DNA from: JADLBR01 sp964651705
GTDB taxonomy: Bacteria; Verrucomicrobiota; Verrucomicrobiia; JADLBR01
Assembly: GCA_964651705.1 (NCBI GenBank)
Contig: CAZYWZ010000002.1
Location: 1 to 64,000 of the forward strand
Direction: 5' to 3'
Length of the DNA: 64,000 nucleotides
The notes under the pieces were generated by a model that made no database searches, was not told the DNA's origin, and worked only from the letters and a program-made list of their open reading frames with translations. The position numbers and the translations under genes were made by a program. This document shows positions 43,094 through 52,390 of this stretch, one piece after another (the first letter of the stretch is position 1; each line of letters starts with the position of its first letter).

Positions 43094-46000
43094 TCACCGC
43101 ACCCGGATCGCGCCGAACACGTTATCGGCATTCGCGCCGCCGTAGCCATACCACCGGATGGCGTCCATCCCTCCGGTGATGCGCGCGGTTACCGCATGGC
43201 CCCCGGTCTCCACCACGACGGTTCCCGCTCCGCAATCGACCGTCACCGCCACCGACATGGCACCCTTCCTGGAGAACTTTATCGGTTCCTCGACTCGTTC
43301 GACACCCCTCCCGGAGATGACCACGCTGCTTCTCCCACCATAATAGAGCTGGCACTCGGTCCAATCCTCCGCCTTATCGCTCGGTCCAAAGACGAAGAAG
43401 GCATTGCCGTGCCGTTTTTCGCCGGACTTCCCCTCGGCGCGTCGCACCGTGAATTCAAACCTCGCCTTCCCCAGCGGCGGCTCTGCCTGCCTCACCGCAT
43501 ATCCCGCCTTGTCGCTCGCGGTCCGGAAGAGGATTCCGCCATCCGCAGGCTCGACCGTCGCATTCCGTGCCTGGAATGGCGAGACGTCCAACGGCGCGGC
43601 CGCCTTCGCCCCCTCGCCGGGCGCCCCACCCTCGTCACCGCGGTCGGCGTCCTCGCCGCCGGACAGTCCCGATTCGGCCTGGTTCGCCCATGACGCCAGC
43701 ACCGATGCCGGTCGGTGTCCCTCGATCTCCGGCATGTGGTGCAGGGCCACGGAGGCAAACATCGGGTAATTGCACACGCAGCCGTGGCCCAGCATCGGCG
43801 CCGCCAAGACCCCGCCGGCGGGAATGAAGCTGGTCGTGCAACCCGACCTCATGGAATTGAGTCCTATCATGCGGTTGCCATCGATGTCGTACAATTCGGT
43901 GGCCGCGTCGCGATAGACCATGAGGTGGTTGTTGCCTATCACCCGGGCACAGGTCCGGGGCCGGGGAATGGCCGTGTTCTGCCCCACCTCCTTGCCCGTC
44001 GCGATGTCAAAGAGGTAACCATACGCCCCCTTGTACTCCGACAGCAGGATATAGTCCTCGGTCACCACCGGCGCGTACACGCGCCGCGGATCCTGCTGGG
44101 TCACCCGTGGTCCGGACCACGCCAATCCCCCGTCCGCACCCCGGAAAACCTGCAACTCGTTCCGGTTGGCGGCCAGCACGATGAGGCCGTGCTTGGCGTT
44201 ATGCGCCAAGACCGGCTGGATCGGCTCATGCCACACCCGGTCGAGTTCCGCACGCACGCCATCATTGCGGGATGCCCCATACCCGACGGCCTTCTCCCAA
44301 CGGATTGATCCATCGCGCGGATCCATGGCAAAGAGCTTTCCTTCCATCTCCTTGCCCGCCGAGCCCCGGGCCGCCAGATCGTAATCCAGGCCATAGAGCA
44401 GATCTTCGCCGATGGCGCAGGTCGTGGACTCGCGGGTGCTCTGCCGGGTCCATCGCAAATCCCCGGTGTGCCGGTCTACCGCGGCGAGGTGACGCCCCAG
44501 CAGCGCGATCAGCAAGTCGCCAGAGAGCCGGACCTCCGTCCATTCCGGGACCCCCTGCACCTCGCCGGATTGCCCCTGGGCGCGGATCTTCTGCGTCCCG
44601 TGGATGGGACCGTGTGCCTGACCCCTGAGGGGCTCGGGAATATCGATGACCCGCGTCTCTTTCCCGGTCGCGACGTCAAAGGCATGCACCTTGTCGCCGC
44701 CAACCACGTAGATCCAATCCTCTGCCACCACGCAATTGCGGTCTGTCGGACGGCCGTACTGGCGGCTGTCGAAGAATCGTGTCTTCACGTATGGGGTGAG
44801 CGGCATCTCGGCCCGCCAGAGGTAGTTGCCGGTATAGATATCGACACAGTGGATCTTCTCGCCAGTGATGATGAACATGCGTCCATCGATCACGAGGGGG
44901 TACGGGTTGCGCTCGTGCTGGAAATGCGTTGCTGGCGTGAAATAGCGATCGATGTCACCCGAATACCACAGGACTCCCAGCGGCCACTTGACCAGCCGGT
45001 CCGCGCTGGCGAAGCCATTGCCCGCGTCGCCCGCCTCGTGAGTCCATTCCGCGGCGCCATCCGGCGGCGCCTCCCGCCGGACGACCAGGTCGCCCCCTTT
45101 TACGTTGACGGAATATCCGCCTCGAGACGCCAACAGCGGTCTGACCCGATCGGAGCGGCCGGCACCGTTGCACAGCCGCATCTCCCCGGTGTGTGGTCGT
45201 AGCGCATCCAGAACGGCGGCCATGCCACCCTCGCCAAGTGCCAAGAACTCGCCCGCATCGCCCACGACCCGATTCGCCCAATATGGCGTCAGGCCGACCA
45301 ATCCGGGCCCGCCCATGAGGACTTGGACCCTCCGCCCGTGCCACCCCCTCCCCGCGAGTTCCCGACGGGCCGCGTCGGCCTTTGCCCCGTCAGGTTCCAG
45401 TACGACGACCCGACAATGCTCCTTCCCCGCAAGCGCCTCGGCCCGAGTGCCATCGCCCCACCCCAGAACCAGGCCAAAGCCGCCCGCCGGTGAACCGTGG
45501 GCCACATCACCGTCCGGTCGCGCCTCCCCGACCACCCGCTCGCCCTTCCCTCCCGCCCCAAAGCAAGCGACCCGACCGCTGTGCGTCACAACCACCAATT
45601 TCTGGTCTGCAACGAGCGCGTGCACCGGCGTTCCATTCGCCCGCGCCTGCCATGCCACCCGGGCTTTCTCCCCGGTTTCCGGAATCGCGATGGACGCCAC
45701 CACGTTGCTGCCCCCGGCGAATAGCTGGGACCCGGCTTTCGCAAGGACGCGCAACGGCGATTCCATCTCCCAGATCACCGGAAACTCCAACCTCGGGATC
45801 GTCACCGCCTTCCTGCCGGCCCCCAGATGCATCTGCCGCGCGCTGGCCCACCTCGGGTTCCGGAGATCCCGGGCGACTATCTTGTCGTAGGCGGGAAAGC
45901 TCACCCGCGTGTGCCCGCGCGGCACCAGGTACTTGGATTCCGATGCAAACTCGGACTGATAGATCGCGTCCCGCGTCAACACAGGCTCCGTGTACCAGTT

Positions 46001-47071
46001 CTCGTTGTGAAGCCGCATCGTGTCCGCATTCAAGAACGGGCGATTCCTGATGACGTACAGCTCATTCTCCGGAGTCTCACTCGACCAGAAGAGGGCGGAC
46101 CTCGCCTCCCGCAGCCCCGGATCCATCTCGGGCGCGGCGTCCGGACGCGTCCCGAACCAGTTGCCCCCCTGGACGCAATAACGATCTATCCCGGTCACCC
46201 ACCACGTGCCGCGCGGGGGGTTTGTCTTCACGTAGAAACAGGTGTACGGCTCCATCGCACCGATCGCCGGATCGAACCACGCGGCCAAGGATCGGCCACT
46301 CGGCACCGCGAGTTTTCCGTCGATAATGGCCAGATACCCCTGCGGCGGAAGGCTGATGTCGTACGCGCGCCCGTGATCGCTCATCCCCTGCCTCACGTAA
46401 GACAGGCTATCCTTCCGCCAAACCACCTCACCCGTCTCCGCCCTGACGGCGCACACGTACACGCCCTCCTCGGGCCAGATCCCCGCGCCGAAGAAGATCA
46501 CCCCGCCGCGCTCCACCGGCGCGCCCCGCACGGGCCAGCGCGAGCACATCCGCCCGTTGACCAGCATCCGCCGATCCGGCAAACCCTCCGGGGCGCCGCG
46601 CGCCTTCCACAGCAACCTCCCGCCGTCCGCCGAAACGCAGTACAGATACCCGTCGTCCGAACCGAAACACACCCGGCCATCCACCCATACCGGAGCCACC
46701 CGCACCGGACCCTCCGCAAGAAAGCGCCACCGCATCTCCCCGGTCTCCAACGCCAGCGCCATCACCTCGTCCGAGACATTCGATGGCAGGAATAGCGTGC
46801 CCCCGGCGGCGACGGGCGCGTAAGACGCGTCCGCGCACATCCGATACTGGTGGTCATAGGCCGGATCGGGAAAGGGCAGAGCCCGCTCCCACAGCAAGGC
46901 CGGACCCCCGGGTCCCGGATCCTCCGTCGCGCCCGAACGGTTGGCGTCATGACGCCATTGCGGCCAATCCCCGGCAGCCCAAGCGCCCCCCGCGCCACAA
47001 CTCGCCAAAAACCCAAACGCAAAAAACCGCAAACATGCCGCCATCGGCACCGCCTTATCCCGGGTGATCAT
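43094..47071 (-). CDS. Exported PQQ-type beta-propeller protein with internal methyltransferase-like domain
   Basis: A 1325-residue product; ATG 47071 has an AAGGGG site. Signal peptide to about residue 33 (LRFFAFGFLASCGAGGAWAA). GDWPQWRHDANRSG at 34-47 opens a first propeller (repeats such as VCFGSDDGYLYCVSADGGRL). Residues about 530-665 resemble a methyltransferase fold: FGLVLGWGDGTRAEALAG, CRVVVLEPDGAKADAARREL. EWTHEAGDAGNGFASAD near 675-691 leads into a second propeller (about 695-1105) that ends in a Cys motif with C1078, C1098 and C1100. A C-terminal beta-sandwich-like domain (about 1165-1325) follows. The same parts occur in 10851-14183 in the other order. Substrate and activity are unknown; cofactor binding is not shown. 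Confidence 0.8.
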   Translation of the reverse strand: MITRDKAVPMAACLRFFAFGFLASCGAGGAWAAGDWPQWRHDANRSGATEDPGPGGPALLWERALPFPDPAYDHQYRMCADASYAPVAAGGTLFLPSNVSDEVMALALETGEMRWRFLAEGPVRVAPVWVDGRVCFGSDDGYLYCVSADGGRLLWKARGAPEGLPDRRMLVNGRMCSRWPVRGAPVERGGVIFFGAGIWPEEGVYVCAVRAETGEVVWRKDSLSYVRQGMSDHGRAYDISLPPQGYLAIIDGKLAVPSGRSLAAWFDPAIGAMEPYTCFYVKTNPPRGTWWVTGIDRYCVQGGNWFGTRPDAAPEMDPGLREARSALFWSSETPENELYVIRNRPFLNADTMRLHNENWYTEPVLTRDAIYQSEFASESKYLVPRGHTRVSFPAYDKIVARDLRNPRWASARQMHLGAGRKAVTIPRLEFPVIWEMESPLRVLAKAGSQLFAGGSNVVASIAIPETGEKARVAWQARANGTPVHALVADQKLVVVTHSGRVACFGAGGKGERVVGEARPDGDVAHGSPAGGFGLVLGWGDGTRAEALAGKEHCRVVVLEPDGAKADAARRELAGRGWHGRRVQVLMGGPGLVGLTPYWANRVVGDAGEFLALGEGGMAAVLDALRPHTGEMRLCNGAGRSDRVRPLLASRGGYSVNVKGGDLVVRREAPPDGAAEWTHEAGDAGNGFASADRLVKWPLGVLWYSGDIDRYFTPATHFQHERNPYPLVIDGRMFIITGEKIHCVDIYTGNYLWRAEMPLTPYVKTRFFDSRQYGRPTDRNCVVAEDWIYVVGGDKVHAFDVATGKETRVIDIPEPLRGQAHGPIHGTQKIRAQGQSGEVQGVPEWTEVRLSGDLLIALLGRHLAAVDRHTGDLRWTRQSTRESTTCAIGEDLLYGLDYDLAARGSAGKEMEGKLFAMDPRDGSIRWEKAVGYGASRNDGVRAELDRVWHEPIQPVLAHNAKHGLIVLAANRNELQVFRGADGGLAWSGPRVTQQDPRRVYAPVVTEDYILLSEYKGAYGYLFDIATGKEVGQNTAIPRPRTCARVIGNNHLMVYRDAATELYDIDGNRMIGLNSMRSGCTTSFIPAGGVLAAPMLGHGCVCNYPMFASVALHHMPEIEGHRPASVLASWANQAESGLSGGEDADRGDEGGAPGEGAKAAAPLDVSPFQARNATVEPADGGILFRTASDKAGYAVRQAEPPLGKARFEFTVRRAEGKSGEKRHGNAFFVFGPSDKAEDWTECQLYYGGRSSVVISGRGVERVEEPIKFSRKGAMSVAVTVDCGAGTVVVETGGHAVTARITGGMDAIRWYGYGGANADNVFGAIRVR

Positions 47072-47151
47072 GCCCCTTTCTGACGCACGATCCCACCCGC
47101 GTCAAAAGAGAACCGGACTGCCCAACCCGTATAAAAGTGAAGTTTCACGTC

Positions 47152-47364
47152 AGATCCCGTGCCCCGAGTGCGGGGCACCACCGGGGCGGAAAATTGTAGC
47201 GAAGCCGCTTCCGGCTTCGGCCTATCCCCCGGCGAAGGGCGAAGGCCCTTCGCTACTAGAGAGTTACGGCGTATTTTCGAGTCAGCTCCGCCGCTGCCGC
47301 CTGACACGGGCGGCCTACAAAATTTGTAGGGCGTCTCTGCGAGATGCCACCGGGGGGAAGCTTC
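47152..47364 (-). repeat. B-type plus C-type repeats
   Basis: 47152-47281 is one unit on the minus strand: CTCGAAAAT end at 47273-47281, a B-type core (47196-47256, outer arms GTAGCGAAG / CTTCGCTAC enclosing hairpins GAAGCCG/CGGCTTC and GAAGGGC/GCCCTTC), then the CCACCGGGGCGGAAAAT and GTGCCCCG palindrome end. 47293-47364 is a C-type unit (GCCGCCTGACACGGGCGGCC, CCTACAAA-A-TTTGTAGG, CCACCGGGGGGAAG). Together they fill most of the gap between the propeller and DUF4340 genes; 47072-47151 shows no feature besides the ribosome site. Confidence 0.8.
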
Positions 47365-47367
47365 CGG

Positions 47368-48564
47368 TCAGTCCTGCTTCGCCCCGGCATCCGCCTTGGG
47401 GGCACTCTCCGAGCCCGCCATCGGCTCACCCGCCCCCGACTCGCCCTTCTTGTCCTCTTCCTTCTTCTCTTCCTTCTTCTTGAGGATATCGGCCCTCTCC
47501 TTCAGGAAGAACGAGACGCGGCTCTCGTCCAGCTTGTATACCCATGCGGCCATCGCCTTCGCCGCATCCAGCTTCTTCTGGAGATCCTCCCGCTTCTTCT
47601 TGAACTCCTCGTCGAGCCGCTTCGTATCCTCTTCCTTCTCGTCCTTGCCGGGTTCGCGCTTCTCCGGCATCTTCGCGCTGACGCCAATCTTCGCGAAGTA
47701 ACGGTTTTCGGCATCCTTCGATCCGATCTTCAGCGTATACGTGAAATCGTCGAAGGTCTTGATCTCGGCCACCCGGGCCTTGTCCAAGCCGCTGTCGGCG
47801 GGCTTGGTATCGGGCGCGACGAGGTCCGCGAAGGTCGCGTAGGACACCGGGCTCTTGGCGGTGTAGCCATGCGTCGCGTCGTCGAACTCCTCCCCCTCCG
47901 CGGGCTTGACCAACTTCATCTCCTCGGTGTCCTTCTCGCGGGTCAGCGCCCAGATCACCTTCCCGTCAGGCCCCTTTACGACCAGCGACTTCGCCGCTCC
48001 AATCTCCGGCAGGTCACGTTTCATCCAATCCAAGGGGTCCCCCGAGACCCGATAAAAACTCTCGGAGACGAGCCAGATGTTCTCCGACGCCCTCGACTTC
48101 ACGAAACGCCCGTTGCCATTCTCGGGGCGCTTGCCAAGCAGCAGGCCGAGGGGCTCCTTCGCGCCATCCTTCCAGAACTCGATCAGGGTCCCTTTGCCCT
48201 CCCCCTCGCCCGGCGCCTCCAACTCGAGCCGGCCCAGCTGCGACGCGCCGGCGAGCACCTTCTGGACGGACTTCAGGTCCCACACCGCGCGGAGCATCTC
48301 GCTCACCCGCTCGAAATCCGCCGGATATCCCCAGCGTTCCGACACACCCCATTTGCCATCCTTCCTCTCGAGCGTGACCCGATTGGTGGATGCCGCCACC
48401 ACGACCTTCGAGATATCGTTGACCGGGAAATCGGGCATTACCTTTCCGCCCGCGACGGCGTCGGGGCTTTCCAGCGCCCCGGAACGCGCGCGCTTCGCCA
48501 CCAGCGCGATGGCCACGAGCGCCACCGCGATGCCAAGGATGAGTAAAAGCTGCTTCTGCCTCAT
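47368..48564 (-). CDS. DUF4340-domain membrane-anchored protein
   Basis: A 398-residue protein with one N-terminal membrane helix (QLLLILGIAVALVAIALVAK) and a large outer domain. DUF4340 features: SKVVVAASTNRVTLERKDGK, WGVSERWGYPADFERVSEML and GRFVKSRASENIWLVSESF. The C-terminal third is highly charged with Lys/Glu runs (about 305-395), probably disordered. Relatives commonly follow GldG-type genes in ABC operons, as here: its start overlaps the GldG stop by 4 bp (ATGA). The function is unknown; a periplasmic partner of the transporter is inferred. Its stop is in a C-type repeat (TGACCGGAAGCTTCC). Confidence 0.85.
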   Translation of the reverse strand: MRQKQLLLILGIAVALVAIALVAKRARSGALESPDAVAGGKVMPDFPVNDISKVVVAASTNRVTLERKDGKWGVSERWGYPADFERVSEMLRAVWDLKSVQKVLAGASQLGRLELEAPGEGEGKGTLIEFWKDGAKEPLGLLLGKRPENGNGRFVKSRASENIWLVSESFYRVSGDPLDWMKRDLPEIGAAKSLVVKGPDGKVIWALTREKDTEEMKLVKPAEGEEFDDATHGYTAKSPVSYATFADLVAPDTKPADSGLDKARVAEIKTFDDFTYTLKIGSKDAENRYFAKIGVSAKMPEKREPGKDEKEEDTKRLDEEFKKKREDLQKKLDAAKAMAAWVYKLDESRVSFFLKERADILKKKEEKKEEDKKGESGAGEPMAGSESAPKADAGAKQD

Positions 48565-50528
48565 GCCGCCTTCTCCCGCCTGCGGGCGGCCAGCGCCAAG
48601 ACCACTCCCACGACGGCCACGAGCGCCGGCATGCCCGCTATGTTAATCCATTTGATCGTCGTCTCCAGCGACTCCACGTCCTGCCGGAATTCCTTGCGGA
48701 CCTGCTTGAGTTCCATCCGGACCTCCGCGCGCCGCTTGTGGAAACGCTCGACCTCCGCCTGCTGCTCGGGCGTCAGGATCATCGCCTGGGTGGCATCCTG
48801 CTTGCCACGCTGCAGCTCGCTGAGCCGCTGCTCGGTCTCCTCGAGGTCCCGCTCCAGCGAGTTGATCTTCTCCTGATAGCGCGCCTGCGCCTCCGCCTCC
48901 ATCTTCTGGATCAGCGTGAACGGCCTCCGCTGCGAGCCCCGGCTCCGCACGCCGATCAACCGGGTGTCGCCCGCCAGCTGATCCACCATGTTCTGCACCA
49001 GCGCCAGGTTGCCGTTGGCGGGCATCACGATCCTCTGGCCAAAGAGGTTCCCCGCGCGCACGGCGAACTGATCCGATAGGAAGTCCGCATCCGCCACGAC
49101 GATGACCGCGGTCTCCTCCTTGCTCTCTTTCAGCCCCGCCACCTCTTTCTTGGCGCCAGCCTTCTTGTCCCCGTCCTGCGCGGCCTTGTCGTCGCCCTTC
49201 TTATCCGCGTCCTTCTTCGCATCGCCCTTGTCCCCCTCCTCCTTCTTCTCCCCGGGCTTGCCATCGGGGAACGCCGTCTTGAATTTCCCGCGCAAACGGA
49301 CGGCCATCGCATACTCGGTATTGGCCGGGGCGAAGTCCTTCAGGATCTGCTTCTCCGAGAACCGCGCCGTCATCGCGTCCGCGAGTTGGGATTGTTTCGA
49401 GCTCTTGATCAGCGTCTCCATCGTCAATCCCTCGGCGGGCTTCCCGGACAGGGAGCCGACGAATGGGAACATCAGGTCGTCGATGCCGCTGGTGATCACA
49501 TCCTTCGGATCCAGCGCGCCGGCCGTGAGGCGGAGGACGACCGGCACCACGGAGGGCCCGCCGTCACGGTTGAAGATGCTGCGGAACTCCATGTCGGCGA
49601 CGACCTTGCCGGGCTCCAGGGTCACGCCCCACGCCTCGAACAACTTCTTGAGGGTGGAGCTATCCTGCGGGCCGCCCATCATCATCTGTTGCGGGTTGCC
49701 TCCCCCCGCGGCCAGGCACAGCGGGTCCACGAACACCATCAGCCTCCCGCCGCGCATCAGGAACTGGTCGATGGCGTACTCCACCTCCTCCGAGAGATCG
49801 GTCGGGTGGATGACGACCAGGAGCGTGATGTCCTCGTCGATCTCGGTCACCGAGGTCTGCACCTCGCGCACGTCATAATCGCCCTGCAGGTCGCTCAGGA
49901 ACACCCATGGCTCGCTGCCCCGCTGCCCCATCTGCATCATCATCGGGTTGGGCATGTTCCCAAAGACCGGCAGCGAGCTCATCACGCCGATCACGTTCTT
50001 CTTCGGGCGCGAGACCTGCGCGATCAGGCGCGCCACGTCGTATTCCAAAAGATCCTCGCGGCTCGGCGACAGGAACGGCAGCGCCGCCACCTGGTCCAGG
50101 CAACTCGCGGCCACGCCGAGGTAGATCGAGCGGTCGAGATCCACCGCCTGGGCCGTCACCCCATCCAGGTTCGCCGAATCCTCTGCGTCCGAGTCCGGTT
50201 TCGGGTCGAATTTTTGAAGGACGATCTTCCCGCCCGATGCGCCCTTCACCTCGAGAAGGAAATCCTCCACCTGCCGGGCGTAGGACTTCATGAAGACAGG
50301 CATCGACTCGTCCCCTGTGGCGTAGAACCTCAGCGACACCGGCGTATCCAGGCTCTTGACCAACTCGCGCGTCCCCGCCGACAGCGTGAACAGGCGGCTC
50401 TCGGTCAGGTCGATCCGCGCGCGAACCATCCCCGCGATCCAATTTGCCAGCACGACGATGACAAAGAGCCCCGCGACGCCGGCAGCGGAATAAAGCCACG
50501 TCTCTAACTGTTTCTTTTTCTCGGACAT
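48561..50528 (-). CDS. GldG-family ABC transporter auxiliary protein
   Basis: A 655-residue membrane protein. It has an N-terminal helix (SAAGVAGLFVIVVLANWIAG) and a C-terminal one (AGMPALVAVVGVVLALAARR), with a large extracytoplasmic part between. The ABC_transp_aux/GldG pattern is ARIDLTESRLFTLSAGTREL, VSLRFYATGDESMPVF and DVARLIAQVSRPKKNVIGVM, followed by LMRGGRLMVFVDPL. An Asp/Lys-rich insert (about 420-460) and a coiled coil before the last helix are present. In Bacteroidota GldG is linked to gliding; in other phyla such operons have unknown substrates. It lies 36 bp after the permease gene and overlaps DUF4340. Confidence 0.88.
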   Translation of the reverse strand: MSEKKKQLETWLYSAAGVAGLFVIVVLANWIAGMVRARIDLTESRLFTLSAGTRELVKSLDTPVSLRFYATGDESMPVFMKSYARQVEDFLLEVKGASGGKIVLQKFDPKPDSDAEDSANLDGVTAQAVDLDRSIYLGVAASCLDQVAALPFLSPSREDLLEYDVARLIAQVSRPKKNVIGVMSSLPVFGNMPNPMMMQMGQRGSEPWVFLSDLQGDYDVREVQTSVTEIDEDITLLVVIHPTDLSEEVEYAIDQFLMRGGRLMVFVDPLCLAAGGGNPQQMMMGGPQDSSTLKKLFEAWGVTLEPGKVVADMEFRSIFNRDGGPSVVPVVLRLTAGALDPKDVITSGIDDLMFPFVGSLSGKPAEGLTMETLIKSSKQSQLADAMTARFSEKQILKDFAPANTEYAMAVRLRGKFKTAFPDGKPGEKKEEGDKGDAKKDADKKGDDKAAQDGDKKAGAKKEVAGLKESKEETAVIVVADADFLSDQFAVRAGNLFGQRIVMPANGNLALVQNMVDQLAGDTRLIGVRSRGSQRRPFTLIQKMEAEAQARYQEKINSLERDLEETEQRLSELQRGKQDATQAMILTPEQQAEVERFHKRRAEVRMELKQVRKEFRQDVESLETTIKWINIAGMPALVAVVGVVLALAARRREKAA

Positions 50529-50564
50529 AAGGCGCAGACACCTCCTATGAGATTCGGGAACCGC

Positions 50565-51332
50565 TCAGCCAGACCGCTGGGCCCGCAAGATCACGGACGT
50601 CGTGAATAGGCTGAAGGCGATCAGGCTCAGGAAAAACAGCACATCCCGCAGGTCGAGGACGCCCTTCTGGAAGGCGTAGAAATGGGTCATCACGCTGAAG
50701 GCGGCGATGAAATCCACGAGCCCCGAACCGCCGCGCAGCAGCTTCTGGATGATGTCGGTCACCACCGGGAAGCCCGCCAGGATGAGGAAGAGCAGCACGA
50801 CCACCGCGACGATGAAGCTGATGACCTGGTTGCGCGTCATGGCCGAGGTCATGCAGGTCACCGAAAGGTATCCCCCGGCCAGCAGCAGGCTGCCCAGATA
50901 GCCACAGAGTATGGCGCCCCCGTCCGGATCGCCAAGGAAGGCCACGCTAAACACGATCGGGAAGGTCAGCACCAGCGCCAGCGCCAGCACGGCCCACGAG
51001 GCGAGGAATTTGCCGACGATGGCCTGCCAGAGGGTGATCGGCATGGTCAGCAGCAGCTCCATGGTGCCCAGGCGGTGCTCCTCGGCCCACAGCCGCATCC
51101 CGACCGCAGGAACCAGGAACAGGTACAGCCACGGGTGCCACGAGAAGAACGGCCAGTTCAGCGAGGCCTCCCCGCGCTCAAAGAATCCCCCGGCCATGAA
51201 AGTGAAAAAGCCGGTCAGCGCCAGAAAGATCACCACGAACACGTAGGCGACCGGCGACAGGAAATAGCCATACAATTCGCGCTTGGCGACGGTCGCCACG
51301 TTGCGCCATGCGGTGCAGCAGTTCGCGTTCAT
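50565..51332 (-). CDS. ABC-2 type permease (GldF-like)
   Basis: A 255-residue inner-membrane permease with six hydrophobic segments. The opening ATVAKRELYGYFLSPVAYVF is typical of GldF-like permeases, followed by RLWAEEHRLGTMELLLTMPI, the conserved cytoplasmic loop of ABC-2 transporters, and TRNQVISFIVAVVVLLFLIL. It presumably forms the channel with the ATPase at 51346 (13 bp upstream) and works with the GldG-like protein. Substrate unknown. Confidence 0.9.
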   Translation of the reverse strand: MNANCCTAWRNVATVAKRELYGYFLSPVAYVFVVIFLALTGFFTFMAGGFFERGEASLNWPFFSWHPWLYLFLVPAVGMRLWAEEHRLGTMELLLTMPITLWQAIVGKFLASWAVLALALVLTFPIVFSVAFLGDPDGGAILCGYLGSLLLAGGYLSVTCMTSAMTRNQVISFIVAVVVLLFLILAGFPVVTDIIQKLLRGGSGLVDFIAAFSVMTHFYAFQKGVLDLRDVLFFLSLIAFSLFTTSVILRAQRSG

Positions 51333-51345
51333 CGTATCGGTTCCC

Positions 51346-52287
51346 TCACTTCACAGTATCCGGGCGGGTGATGGCCCGGAAGACCTCATCCAGGCGGCCC
51401 TCCTCGATGCGCAGCTCGCGCACCGCCCAGCCGCCCTTCTTCGCAACATCGAAAACCTCTCCCGCCAGCGCCTCGGGATCCCCTCCCGTCCGCGGCCCGA
51501 TGCGCGCCAGGACCGCGCCATCCTCCGACTGCACCTTGACCGGCCCGGCGCCCTTCAGCGCCCCTTCGACCGCCTCGGCCGCCACGCCCGAGACCCGCAG
51601 CACCACCGCGCCCGATTGCGGGGCCCTGCGCTTCAACTCCTCCGGGGTGCCGTTCGCGACGATCTGGCCCCGGTCGATGATGATCGCCCGGGTGCAGGCC
51701 GCCTCCACCTCCTCCAGGATGTGGGTCGAGAAAATGATCGTCTTCTCGGCCCCCATGCGGCGGATCAGGGTGCGCACCTCCTGCTTCTGATTCGGGTCCA
51801 GGCCGTCGGTGGGCTCGTCCATGATCAGCACCGGCGGATCGTGCAGGATCGCCTGCGCCAGGCACGTCCGGTGCCGGTACCCCTTGGAGAGCGTCTCGAT
51901 CTGCTGGTGGACCACCCGTTGCAAGGAGCACGTCTCGATGGCCCGGTCCACCGCCCCCTTCTTCGCCTGCCCGTCGAGGCCGCGAAGCTCCGCGACAAAT
52001 TCCAAGAATGCCCGAACCGTCATGTCCGTATACAGCGGCGCATTCTCTGGCAGATAGCCGATCAGCCGGCGGGCCGGCAGAGGCTCCTCCCAGGCGTCAT
52101 GCCCGCCCACCGTGACCTTGCCATCCGACGGCGGCACATAACCCGTGATCATCCGCATCGTCGTCGACTTTCCCGCGCCGTTCGGCCCGAGAAAACCCAG
52201 GATTTCACCCTTCCCCACCGAGAAGGATATCCCCTGCACCGCCCGGATGGACCCGAAGGATTTCGATAGACCCTTAACTTCGATCAT
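51346..52287 (-). CDS. ABC transporter ATP-binding protein (GldA-like)
   Basis: A 313-residue ATPase powering the permease encoded downstream. Walker A is LGFLGPNGAGKSTTMRMITG near 32-51, Q-loop GYLPENAPLYTDMTV, signature LSKGYRHRTCLAQAI near 134-148 (LSKGY for LSGGQ), Walker B PPVLIMDEPTDGLDPNQ and H-switch FSTHILEEVE. The C-terminal 90 residues form the extra domain common in DrrA/GldA-type ATPases (VVLRVSGVAAEAVEGALKGA). It is the first gene of the four-gene operon ATPase-permease-GldG-DUF4340. Confidence 0.95.
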   Translation of the reverse strand: MIEVKGLSKSFGSIRAVQGISFSVGKGEILGFLGPNGAGKSTTMRMITGYVPPSDGKVTVGGHDAWEEPLPARRLIGYLPENAPLYTDMTVRAFLEFVAELRGLDGQAKKGAVDRAIETCSLQRVVHQQIETLSKGYRHRTCLAQAILHDPPVLIMDEPTDGLDPNQKQEVRTLIRRMGAEKTIIFSTHILEEVEAACTRAIIIDRGQIVANGTPEELKRRAPQSGAVVLRVSGVAAEAVEGALKGAGPVKVQSEDGAVLARIGPRTGGDPEALAGEVFDVAKKGGWAVRELRIEEGRLDEVFRAITRPDTVK

Positions 52288-52390
52288 GGCTTGAAAATTC
52301 CTTTTCGGAACAAAGACCTGACTTTAGACAAACCGCGAAAATTTCAACAAAAAACTCTCCGCGAAAATTTCTCCGCGAGGGATTTTTTGG
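52288..52390 (-). promoter_or_regulatory. AT-rich upstream region of the ABC operon
   Basis: About 100 bp much richer in A+T than the surroundings. On the minus strand a candidate promoter is TTGAAA, 15 bp, TAAAGT, upstream of an AAGGA near the ATPase start. The word CCGCGAAAATTTC occurs twice (near 52336 and 52361), a possible operator pair. Hexamer fit and spacing are imperfect. Confidence 0.4.
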
